DNA of 64,000 nt, from the NCBI RefSeq assembly GCF_003996965.1, contig NZ_QWDM01000003.1:372001-436000 (forward strand), written 5' to 3'. The notes under the pieces were generated by a model, which worked only from the letters and a program-made list of their open reading frames with translations, did not search any database and had not been told where the DNA came from. This DNA is from Flavobacterium cupreum. GTDB taxonomy: Bacteria > Bacteroidota > Bacteroidia > Flavobacteriales > Flavobacteriaceae. Within the stretch, counting starts at the first letter, position 1. Every line of letters begins with the position of its first letter. The position numbers and the translations under genes were made by a program. Of the stretch, positions 1 to 8,055 are shown piece after piece.

Positions 1-2407
1 CTAGAGTGAAAAAATTCTCAGTAAGCAACATTAAATCCATTCCTCCATACCTGTAAAGTTCCTGTTTGTAAGGGAGTATCTGATATTTAATTACCCAATT
101 CTGAACTTTTAATTGTTCCAATTTTGAGATAATAAATTTCTTTACTGCTGTTGAATTAGTTTTAAATCGTACTCTTAAATGATTATCAGGATTATTGTAT
201 CGAACAAAAAAGAACTGCTCTACTTTATTTTTCGAAATAATTTGATCATATATATAATTTAAGATTTCATTTTCTGCATATGTATTGCAATACAACTCAA
301 AATACAGCCAATCTGCTAAAATTGGAGTATTATTAAACTCTGAAACATCTTCTGAAAAATTTAGATTTGTCTTTTTATTTTCAAATAGAGTATTTTTAAC
401 ACTAACCATTAATTCATGAGAAAAATTATCATTATCTCTGGTAACTGCTGGGACAAACGAATCATACAGAAATTCTGTTACATATAATTTCTCCGTCTCT
501 TTTAACCGTTCGAATAATAAGACTAAGTTATCTTCTCTTTCTAAGTCTATGATTATATTTCCTTTTGGGTCCTGCAGAGTTACTTTTGAAGTAAAAGAGT
601 ATCTTTTTATTATGCTCCATAAATAGTCTTTAAAATCTTTAAGATTCCAATTATCATGAACAAGCATAATTTGGGCAGGATGAAGTAGTATGTCATCCTG
701 AAGATAAATTCTTGGCACATATTGCATTAATGTATCTTTATACAAATTAAAATCAAAATAAACAGAGTAAATCTCACCATCTTGTGATCTTAACTCATTT
801 AAAAATTTATAAATTTCCGAAGAGGATGTTTTGTGGTTAATTGCTGAAGTAACTCTAGGAATAATTTCCTTGTTGTATTTTTTTGAGATAAGGATAAACT
901 TTTTTCCATCATAACGTATAAAAATATCAGACAAGGGAATACTATTTGAGTTTACAGTACCCGAAGTATTTAATGCTACATTGTAATCATAATACTGTCG
1001 TTCTGCAAAAAGATTAATGCTTCTTGAATTAGAAATCATGTTGATTTCTGCAATAATTTTACCTTCATTAACCTTTTTTTCGTAGTTAACAATATCTTCA
1101 ATCACTTTGTCAGTAACGTGACCAAACCTTGCTATTAAATTTATTGCAGAAGCTTCACCTAAGTGTTTAAAATAAATTATTTCTTTTCCAGTTTCTTTAC
1201 AAAACAGAACTTCAAAAACAACTGTACAAGTTGCAGGAAGCCTTTTTCTGTTGTTTTCTATTTCTTCGCTAGCTTTTTTTGGCAATAAGAAGTGAACCTC
1301 ACCTGTTTTAGCTAAAACAATTTTAGTAAGCAATTCCGAATTTAAAGTTTTATTTTTTTTGCTTTTAATTGAACTGTAATTTAAACCTGAATATGGATTA
1401 AATACCTTACCCAAAGGAACAAAACCATCATCAAAATTATGGTAAAATACACTTCCAAACTCAGTTAAACGTTCATTAATTGTATTACTTTTATTGTAAT
1501 GGAGACAAAAATCAATGTAGTTTTTAATTTTATCTTTTATTTTTGAGTCTAGCACTCCAAAATTTTCTTCGAAAGAGGTTACATTATGCAATTGAGATCC
1601 TATATTATCTTCTTTTAAATCAGTATCTTGTTCCTTTATATATTCCTGAATAAAATTATCAAAATCATCAGATCTTTTCAAATGATGAACATTTTCACTG
1701 ATTAAGGCAGACTTTATTCCTTTGAAATTAATTTTTAATTTCTTGTTATATGGAAAATAACTTACTTCATTAATGATAAGGCCAGCATTAATTATTTCTA
1801 AAAGGAAGTTATCTATTTCAGATTCCAGGAAACCATTTTCTAAAAGATCAATTACAACTTCTGCAATTTTAGCTCCTCTTTCAAATTTATTTATTAACCA
1901 TTCTATATTTTCATCATAATCAATTTCAACAAAACTGGACTCAAAAAGTCCATTTGATTTAATCTCATATTTATAGAAACTGATTTTAGACTCACTTAAA
2001 AAGTGAATAGAGGGATTAGTGAAAAAAGAATAGTTTCTCCATTCCTCTTTTAATAAATTCTGAACTTTCTTTAAATAATAAAAACTATCAAAATCAACCT
2101 TTAATGAAAGAAAATCAGATTTAGATATATTTGTATTATCGCCCCATTTCAAACAGCTAACGCTGCTGAAAGTACCGAAAGGGACTGGATTAAAATGCGC
2201 TCTGGAAAAATATTTTCCTAGTGTGGAACTAATCTTAGCTGCTTTATTTTTTTTAATGTCTTCATATAATGTTCTTGAAGAAACCAAGAGAGATAAATGA
2301 AACAATTTATTTTCAGAGAAAAATTTAATCAAATCATCTCTATTTTTTTCATAAGACTGAATTGGTAAAGAAACTGCCCTTATAACTATGTGATCAAAAA
2401 ACTGCAT
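1..2407 (-). CDS. lanB: Class I lanthipeptide dehydratase LanB (3' end beyond window)
   Basis: This gene encodes a LanB-type dehydratase, which in known systems uses glutamyl-tRNA to dehydrate Ser/Thr in a precursor peptide. The reading frame opens at the ATG at 2407 and stays open to the window edge, giving 802 codons. Near the N-terminus there is a typical LanB stretch (RAHFNPVPFGTFSSVS). Near the cut C-terminus there is the SpaB_C/thiopeptide-type elimination domain signature (FFVRYNNPDNHLRVRFK, then RYGG). The protein therefore seems to carry both glutamylation and elimination domains, and only its extreme C-terminus is missing. It lies 84 bases downstream of lanC on the same strand and is probably in the same operon. 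Translation was done by hand from the reverse complement. Confidence 0.9.
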   Translation of the reverse strand, partial: MQFFDHIVIRAVSLPIQSYEKNRDDLIKFFSENKLFHLSLLVSSRTLYEDIKKNKAAKISSTLGKYFSRAHFNPVPFGTFSSVSCLKWGDNTNISKSDFLSLKVDFDSFYYLKKVQNLLKEEWRNYSFFTNPSIHFLSESKISFYKYEIKSNGLFESSFVEIDYDENIEWLINKFERGAKIAEVVIDLLENGFLESEIDNFLLEIINAGLIINEVSYFPYNKKLKINFKGIKSALISENVHHLKRSDDFDNFIQEYIKEQDTDLKEDNIGSQLHNVTSFEENFGVLDSKIKDKIKNYIDFCLHYNKSNTINERLTEFGSVFYHNFDDGFVPLGKVFNPYSGLNYSSIKSKKNKTLNSELLTKIVLAKTGEVHFLLPKKASEEIENNRKRLPATCTVVFEVLFCKETGKEIIYFKHLGEASAINLIARFGHVTDKVIEDIVNYEKKVNEGKIIAEINMISNSRSINLFAERQYYDYNVALNTSGTVNSNSIPLSDIFIRYDGKKFILISKKYNKEIIPRVTSAINHKTSSSEIYKFLNELRSQDGEIYSVYFDFNLYKDTLMQYVPRIYLQDDILLHPAQIMLVHDNWNLKDFKDYLWSIIKRYSFTSKVTLQDPKGNIIIDLEREDNLVLLFERLKETEKLYVTEFLYDSFVPAVTRDNDNFSHELMVSVKNTLFENKKTNLNFSEDVSEFNNTPILADWLYFELYCNTYAENEILNYIYDQIISKNKVEQFFFVRYNNPDNHLRVRFKTNSTAVKKFIISKLEQLKVQNWVIKYQILPYKQELYRYGGMDLMLLTENFFTL

Positions 2408-2491
2408 TTATATTAATTACTGATTTATAATGATTTTGTATCAATTGATAAAACACTACAAAGGAATGTCTAAAAACCTCGTTATTTTTTA

Positions 2492-3646
2492 TCAGTAGAT
2501 ATTTAAACAGTTTAGCCAATCCGGCTTTATTCTATCATCTAATGAGAGTAAAACCAGACCTAATCCGGCTGACCCCTCTAATATATTCGTCTCCCCCAAG
2601 TAACCTTTATGATTCATCGCAAGAAAACTGGTGAAATCATTGGTTTGATCTCGTAAAATATCAAGCCATATACTGATGACACTCTGGTAATCTGACTCAC
2701 TTCTTTTACCTGCCAGATAATACTGCATTATAATACCAGTAGTTCCATGACAGATACCGAAATCTTTAACTCCTGAATCGGTTAAGGAGATTTTTTTTGT
2801 AAATTCAATTAATTCAGCGCCTTCGATCTGCAATTTAGCATCTTTAAAAAACAACCCTGCGTTATATAGTGCATTACCTATTCCAAGATCTCCTTGACAC
2901 CAAGATAGTCGAGATTGAGCAAAAGTTTTATTTTCTGTCAGGTAATGATTCGGATAAAATTGTTTTGATTTATCATTATAACCTTTGAATTTGTTTAAAT
3001 AATCGATACATGTTCTAATTGATTCATCAAAATTATTTATTTGAACTTCTAAATTTTGTTTGATGTAAAGCATTATATTTATTACTCCTGCAATACCATG
3101 TGCCATACCAAAATAAATATAATGACACTTGTCTACACCATCTTCTCTAATCAATACTCCTTCTAAATTTTTAGATATTTTCCCGATTAATTCTGTTATA
3201 TAATCAATCAAAATTCTTTTTATACTCTCATCTTTTGTTTGCTTAAATCTTTCAACAAAGTACATAGAAATACCTAAAGACCCATGCAAAAAATCATAGT
3301 CATCTTCATTAGCTTGTCCTGTCAATTCTTCTAGCAAAATTTCATCGAGTGACAAAAAGTAATCTTCATCTATATCAATTATCTCATTATTAATCCTCAA
3401 TAAAACCCATCCATAACCTGCTAATCCTGAACAGAAAGATGGTAGAGAGACATTATCTGAGATGATATCATTAATCCTTTCGATAATTTTTATTAATTTT
3501 TCCTGAAACTCATTATTATTATCAATTTCTAAAAGTGAATTATAAAACAATGCAATCCCTGAAAGACCATTAAGTATACCTATTCTGTTTTCTTTGGGTA
3601 CTGTTGCCCAAATTTGTTTTTCAATTTCAAAAACTATGTTCTGCAT
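2492..3646 (-). CDS. lanC: Lanthionine cyclase LanC
   Basis: A 384-aa LanC-like cyclase, which joins Cys thiols to dehydrated residues to form (methyl)lanthionine rings. The three zinc ligands of the family are visible: Cys250 in WCQGDLG and Cys299-His300 in CHGTTG. Repeated GxxG-containing helical-barrel segments (HGSLGI, HGIAGV) are also present. It sits 15 bases from the esterase-like gene upstream and ahead of lanB, so the three are probably one transcript. Its length is usual for a stand-alone LanC. The presence of a separate LanB and LanC makes this a class I system. Confidence 0.92.
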   Translation of the reverse strand: MQNIVFEIEKQIWATVPKENRIGILNGLSGIALFYNSLLEIDNNNEFQEKLIKIIERINDIISDNVSLPSFCSGLAGYGWVLLRINNEIIDIDEDYFLSLDEILLEELTGQANEDDYDFLHGSLGISMYFVERFKQTKDESIKRILIDYITELIGKISKNLEGVLIREDGVDKCHYIYFGMAHGIAGVINIMLYIKQNLEVQINNFDESIRTCIDYLNKFKGYNDKSKQFYPNHYLTENKTFAQSRLSWCQGDLGIGNALYNAGLFFKDAKLQIEGAELIEFTKKISLTDSGVKDFGICHGTTGIIMQYYLAGKRSESDYQSVISIWLDILRDQTNDFTSFLAMNHKGYLGETNILEGSAGLGLVLLSLDDRIKPDWLNCLNIY

Positions 3647-3661
3647 TTTCTTTATAAATAT

Positions 3662-6220
3662 TTAAAACTTGATGTCTTCATCTTCCAAAAGAAAGTTATT
3701 ATAATCCAAATTAACGGGATTATCTTTGATTTTAATATCTAATTTCAAACGGTCAATCGGGCGGGAAATTACCTCAACGTTATTGGTTAATATGTCTACC
3801 GACATCAAATCATAGTTAGTATTCAATTCGCTCAAAAGTTTCTTGTCTTTTTTGGATAAATATTTGTTTTCTACTTTTTCATTACAGTAATTCATAAAAT
3901 ATTTTCCATTCACTAATTTAAATGTCTCGGTAATCTTATGAGTTGATTCTATTATCACATTTTCCTGATCATTAGGTTGATCTGGATACAATACCACAAA
4001 ATGTTCGAATTTCAATATAGCGAAGGACATTACATCTATATAAATATATCCTGTAGCTGACTTGGCAGGAGGGTTTCCAAAGCCAGTTGAAAATACATCG
4101 GGAGCTTTATTGATAAAGCTGATTACATAAACTTTTCTACCATTATACTCTATGATTTTTTCCTTTTGTAGATCAAATGAAGACGTCTTATAAAGTACAT
4201 TTTGGTTGCTTAATAAGATGCTTCTAAAAATAATTACACCTAAATAACCAATTCCTTTCCAATTTTCCTTTGATTCAGTATTTGCAATATTCTTATATTG
4301 AAGTATCTCTCCAAAATAATTACTTGCAGGATCTTGAGAGACTTTAAAGCCATTGGGACTATAAGTATTTATAAAAGCTTTTTCATTAGACGTGAGACCA
4401 CTTTGTTTTTTGGTTTGTGCTCTAAAAAAGAATTTCTGATTAAAAGGTGCCTGATAATAATTGTACTGGATAGCCGATTTAGCCTTTTTTAAGATTGTTT
4501 TCGCGGACAAATTATTCATTTTCTTTCTTGAAGAAGAAATCAAAACCTCATTCAAAGAAAATCCTATATCAGTTTCTTTCTTGAGCTTAATTTGCAATAA
4601 TTCCTTATTGGATTTTTCTAACTGTGAAACTGATAGTGTATCAGAATAATAACCCATTGCTGAAATAATCAATTTATCATTAAAACTACTTTTTGGTATT
4701 GTAAAATGAAACATCCCTTTGTCATTGGCTACTACACTTTTATTACAATTCATTAGGTAGACATCTGCATTTGGAATAATTTTATCACTTTCTAAATCTA
4801 AAGTTTCACCAGATATCGAAAAATTCTGACTATCCGCAGAAGAAATGTCACGAGTTTTATAAGAGCTCAATGGAGGAGCAAATGCTGTTTTTATAAAAAT
4901 CAAACCATCAAAAATGGAATTCCAATTTGCTTTTAAAGGCATATTTCCAAGTGCGGAACAATAATATTTTCCCATAAATTTTTTATCAAAATTAAGAAAG
5001 ATTTTATCGTTGCTATCCTGAGCAAGAGTTTGCTCAACACTTTTTGCAGGTGGTGTTAAAATAGGATAAGACTTACCTTCCGCAATTCCGTATTCTCCTT
5101 CAAAACTCGAAAAAGCAATACTGTATATTTTACTTTTGAAATGATTCTTTAAAAACTCACCCATTGGATGTGCATCTCCAAGCATTTTTACATCTTCAAA
5201 AGTCGAAATGGGATTAACTGAATTTGTTTGCTCCAAAGCGACTTGCCTCTTTAGATAATCTTCGGTTATATCTGTATAATCAAAATCCTTGATACGATTT
5301 GAAAAATGATAAGAAGCTCCCCAACAAACCATTTTTTCGTTGGGATATAACTCTGTTAAAAATATAAGGTTTCTTGCCATCTGAGCATCTCTGGGATTTT
5401 GAAAAGCAATTTTATAGCCCTGTAAAACTTTGATATCAAAATCAACTTGAGCAATCTGACTCAGCACGACCTGCTTGATCATTTTCTCATCTTTACTAAG
5501 ATTATGCATCTTTTGAAATGAACTTAATAGCAATTCATATTGTTGATATAAATAGATGGAATCTTTTTTATTATCAGCAAATTCTTTCAAATCCTTATCA
5601 ATAAAAACTTTTTTTATTGTATTATATGTTTGATCATTAATAATAATTTGACGATCATTAAAAGTTTTTCTTAGATCATCAATAAAATATTTCTTAAACA
5701 ATTCTCCTTTCTCTTGCGAATCAAAACCTATGATTTTAATTGAATCTTTTAAAATAGCTCTACGATCAATATGATCTAACAATTTTTGAAACGATTGAGT
5801 TGTTGACCATAAGGAATAAATGCTTTGATAATAAATTGATGAAGTTGCTTTCCCTGTAGAATATAATTTCCACGCCTTATAATTTTCATACATCCCGCTT
5901 TCAAAAACGATTGTATTAAACTTTCCTTTATTTGTTAGGTATTTAATAATTTTGACCTTTTCCTCGAAAGTAGCTCCATCGCCATGACTTTGTTCTCCTA
6001 ATAAAACGACTTGCTTGTTTTTTAGAATTTTTTCCAAAAAAGAATAATCATTTTTTTCACTCATCGAATAGAGTTTAGAGCCAAAAGAATATTGGGCAAA
6101 CATAGAAGTTGAATTCATTACAATTCCTGCAAAAATCATAAAAAACCTTATACAAAAAGTATGTGGAATTACTAATCTAACTTTCTGCAATAAAGTAGCA
6201 CCTAACGAAAAAATATCCAT
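3662..6220 (-). CDS. Erythromycin-esterase-like protein fused to a carboxypeptidase-regulatory-like domain
   Basis: An 852-aa exported protein. Residues about 20-43 are hydrophobic and end in MFAQ, resembling a signal peptide. Residues 70-88 (LLGEQSHGDGATFEEK) carry the GExSHG-type motif of the erythromycin esterase (EreA/EreB) fold; further family-like stretches follow (IKIIGFDS, MVCWGASYHF). Around residues 470-550 there is a CarboxypepD_reg-like beta-sandwich domain (SISGETLDLESD, ANDKGMFHFTIP). The C-terminal 300 residues resemble the unassigned region that follows such domains in Bacteroidota surface proteins. It lies inside the lanthipeptide operon. A role in peptide maturation, immunity or export is inference; nothing in the sequence shows macrolide resistance. 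A decayed copy of its 5' end lies at 6715-7010. Confidence 0.75.
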   Translation of the reverse strand: MDIFSLGATLLQKVRLVIPHTFCIRFFMIFAGIVMNSTSMFAQYSFGSKLYSMSEKNDYSFLEKILKNKQVVLLGEQSHGDGATFEEKVKIIKYLTNKGKFNTIVFESGMYENYKAWKLYSTGKATSSIYYQSIYSLWSTTQSFQKLLDHIDRRAILKDSIKIIGFDSQEKGELFKKYFIDDLRKTFNDRQIIINDQTYNTIKKVFIDKDLKEFADNKKDSIYLYQQYELLLSSFQKMHNLSKDEKMIKQVVLSQIAQVDFDIKVLQGYKIAFQNPRDAQMARNLIFLTELYPNEKMVCWGASYHFSNRIKDFDYTDITEDYLKRQVALEQTNSVNPISTFEDVKMLGDAHPMGEFLKNHFKSKIYSIAFSSFEGEYGIAEGKSYPILTPPAKSVEQTLAQDSNDKIFLNFDKKFMGKYYCSALGNMPLKANWNSIFDGLIFIKTAFAPPLSSYKTRDISSADSQNFSISGETLDLESDKIIPNADVYLMNCNKSVVANDKGMFHFTIPKSSFNDKLIISAMGYYSDTLSVSQLEKSNKELLQIKLKKETDIGFSLNEVLISSSRKKMNNLSAKTILKKAKSAIQYNYYQAPFNQKFFFRAQTKKQSGLTSNEKAFINTYSPNGFKVSQDPASNYFGEILQYKNIANTESKENWKGIGYLGVIIFRSILLSNQNVLYKTSSFDLQKEKIIEYNGRKVYVISFINKAPDVFSTGFGNPPAKSATGYIYIDVMSFAILKFEHFVVLYPDQPNDQENVIIESTHKITETFKLVNGKYFMNYCNEKVENKYLSKKDKKLLSELNTNYDLMSVDILTNNVEVISRPIDRLKLDIKIKDNPVNLDYNNFLLEDEDIKF

Positions 6221-6239
6221 AGAAAATAGTAAATAACAT

Positions 6240-6283
6240 GTTTAAAAAAAGGAACTACCTAAATAAAGGTAGTTCCTTTAAAC
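6240..6283 (-). terminator. Hairpin between precursor 1 and the esterase-like gene
   Basis: A perfect inverted repeat (GGAACTACCT at 6251-6260 and AGGTAGTTCC at 6267-6276) is extended by TTTAAA-type arms. On the minus strand it is followed by a T-run. It lies 26 bases after the stop of the first precursor. It could be an attenuating terminator that makes precursor mRNA more abundant than the modifying-enzyme mRNA, which is common in lanthipeptide operons. Confidence 0.7.
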
Positions 6284-6308
6284 AATTGGTCTTTTTGTTA
6301 TAATTATT

Positions 6309-6485
6309 TTATTGAAGATATGGCTCCATGTCACAGCTTGAACAAGATAGTGTAACTGTTTTTTCATTCCAACATTGAGTTGAATCACTACAGCTCCATA
6401 AAGATAGAAAACCACCTTTAACTGCTTTTTGCTCTTCTTTAGAAACTTTTTTAACTTTTAAATTTTTTAATGCTAATTTTTTCAT
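6309..6485 (-). CDS. lanA1: Lanthipeptide precursor peptide 1 (GG-leader type)
   Basis: A 58-aa peptide. The leader starts MKKLALKNLKVKKVSKEEQK and ends in KGG, the double-glycine leader of Bacteroidota natural-product precursors. The 33-aa core contains four Cys (the pattern CSDSTQC and CSSC) and many Ser/Thr, suitable for ring formation. It shares almost the whole core with precursor 2, but the core begins directly after GG and it ends MEPYLQ. It is upstream of the esterase-like, lanC and lanB genes on the same strand. The start is the only ATG giving the conserved leader. Confidence 0.93.
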   Translation of the reverse strand: MKKLALKNLKVKKVSKEEQKAVKGGFLSLWSCSDSTQCWNEKTVTLSCSSCDMEPYLQ

Positions 6486-6605
6486 CGTTCTTTTTTTAGA
6501 TGATTAATAAATAATTTACATTTCTAAAATATTCACATTTTTCTCTAATTTTTCATCACGTGCACTTGATAATTATTAAGAAAACTATAGTGAGATTATT
6601 TTTAC

Positions 6606-6613
6606 CAAAAGTA
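6606..6613 (-). promoter_or_regulatory. Putative -7 promoter element for precursor 1
   Basis: On the minus strand the sequence reads TACTTTTG, which matches the Bacteroidota -7 consensus TAnnTTTG. It lies about 120 bases upstream of the precursor 1 start. The same element sits in the same place upstream of precursor 2. No clear -33 TTG partner was seen. Confidence 0.5.
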
Positions 6614-6714
6614 AAATTATAAATAACATAAAAAAATTTTAAGAATAAAAATTTTAAGAAAATACATTGTATTTTCTTAATTTTATAAAATAAAATATTT
6701 TTTTTAAGATATGT

Positions 6715-7010
6715 TACTAAGTTCTTTTATAATTTTTTACTTTTTCCTCGAAAGTAGTCTCATCTCTATGCGTTTGCTCTCCTAAATAAAACAATTTCCT
6801 TTATTTTCTAAAAGAGAATAATCATTTTTGCATTGATTAGATATGATTTGGAACTAAAAGTCTCCTGAGAAAACATAAATGTTTGAGTTCATTAAAAATA
6901 CTGGTATAAATAATAAAATGTACGACATAAAATTATGTGATAAAACAGCTATAATTTTTTGCCATAAATTAGTACCCAAGCAAAGAATATTAATCAAGAG
7001 GATTTTAATA
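6715..7010 (-). pseudogene. Decayed 5' fragment of the esterase-like gene
   Basis: The minus-strand translation runs parallel to the first 100 residues of the intact 852-aa gene. For example ILCLGTNLWQKIIAVLSHNF aligns with IFSLGATLLQKVRLVIPHTF, and KNDYSLLENK aligns with KNDYSFLEKI. The fragment contains in-frame stops and frameshifts, and homology ends after about 100 codons. It lies directly downstream of precursor 2, just as the intact gene lies downstream of precursor 1. It is therefore the scar of a tandem duplication of a precursor-esterase unit. Confidence 0.88.
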
Positions 7011-7025
7011 TTCAATTTATAAGAA

Positions 7026-7052
7026 GGAAACTACCTAAATGAAGGTAGTTCC
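7026..7052 (-). terminator. Hairpin downstream of precursor 2 (duplicate)
   Basis: GGAAACTACCT and AGGTAGTTCC form a stem that copies the hairpin at 6251-6276 with small changes. It lies about 57 bases after precursor 2. Unlike the first copy, it has no strong T-run on the minus strand, so termination may be weaker. Confidence 0.55.
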
Positions 7053-7108
7053 AATAAATAGATTTTATAAGTATTACCTTATTTACAAAACATTAATTGA
7101 TTAAATCA

Positions 7109-7291
7109 TTATGCTTGCCCAAAATCACAGCTAGAACAAGATAATGTAACTGTTTTTTCGTTCCAACATTTGGTTGAATCGCTACAGCTCCATAAAGATA
7201 AAAATTCTGCCTCTTGTCCACCTTTAACTGATTTTTGTTCCTCGTTGGAAACCTTTTTAACTTTTAAGTTTTTTAATGCTAATTTTTTCAT
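7109..7291 (-). CDS. lanA2: Lanthipeptide precursor peptide 2 (GG-leader type)
   Basis: A 60-aa peptide whose leader starts MKKLALKNLKVKKVSNEEQK and ends in KGG. The core carries four extra residues (QEAE) directly after GG. It then shares the FLSLWSCSDST, CWNEKTVTLSCSSCD block with precursor 1 apart from one K/Q change, and ends in FGQA. Four Cys and many Ser/Thr make it a plausible lanthipeptide substrate. It is the first gene of the cluster on the minus strand. Its upstream region is nearly identical to that of precursor 1, so both are probably expressed together. Confidence 0.93.
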   Translation of the reverse strand: MKKLALKNLKVKKVSNEEQKSVKGGQEAEFLSLWSCSDSTKCWNEKTVTLSCSSCDFGQA

Positions 7292-7412
7292 CGTTCTTTT
7301 TTAGATGATTAATAAATAATTTACATTTCTAAAATATTCACATTTTTTTCCAAATTTTTTTATCACGTGCACTTGATAATTACTAAGGAGACTAAAGTGA
7401 GATTATTTTTGC

Positions 7413-7420
7413 CAAAAGTA
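7413..7420 (-). promoter_or_regulatory. Putative -7 promoter element for precursor 2
   Basis: The minus strand reads TACTTTTG, matching TAnnTTTG, about 125 bases upstream of precursor 2. It is conserved with the copy at 6606-6613, along with the surrounding 5' leader, which contains a CACGTG palindrome. Confidence 0.5.
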
Positions 7421-7450
7421 AAATTATAAATAACATAAAAAAAAATTAAG

Positions 7451-8055
7451 AATAAAATTTTTTAATAAAACATAAAGTATTTCATAAAATAAAATATTTT
7501 TTTAAGATAAAAAATTAATATTAACCAAGTTAAGTTGGAGAAATATTTATCTCGTTTTTTTAACCCGATTTTGAAATCTTATTTGTTATATTCAGATTTA
7601 TATATAGCCCGTTGAGTATAATTATTGAAAATTTTCTTAATACATAGAACATGTTTTTTATTTATAAAAAGAAAATAAAGAATATTTTATCTATTATTGG
7701 TCCACTCAAATATATCTGAAATTGACATCCAAGAGAACTTGAATTTTACATTTACGAACGTAAGAAGACTATTTATCAATATATATTTATCCGCGTTAAA
7801 ATCCAAATTATATTAATTTAAAAGAATGAAATAGAGAAGTTACTGATTTAGAATAAATTCCCAGAGTTTTAATCCGTATTAGGTGCTATTATGCTCGTTT
7901 TTTTGAATTATAATACCCTAATATTACATCTAAAATAAAAAAAGTGCAATTACCTTATATTGTTATAATAGAAAATTCTAGTATAATTTTAATTATTGGT
8001 AAAACTGTTAATTAAATAGTAGAATAGTTTTTAAGTAACTTTTAATTAAATTATT
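7451..8055. other. AT-rich intergenic region
   Basis: About 600 bases between the precursor promoter and the TPR/AraC regulator gene. I see no convincing gene, RNA or repeat; the sequence is very AT-rich and short of long open frames on both strands. Confidence 0.6.

Larger units (their letters stand above)
5940..7450. repeat. Imperfect tandem duplication of a promoter-precursor-esterase 5' unit
   Basis: Two units of about 0.8 kb lie head to tail: roughly 5940-6660 and 6715-7450. Each contains, in minus-strand order, the same promoter/leader, a precursor gene, a GGAACTACCT-type hairpin and the start of the esterase-like gene. In the left unit the esterase gene is intact; in the right unit only a broken 5' fragment remains. 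Confidence 0.85.
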
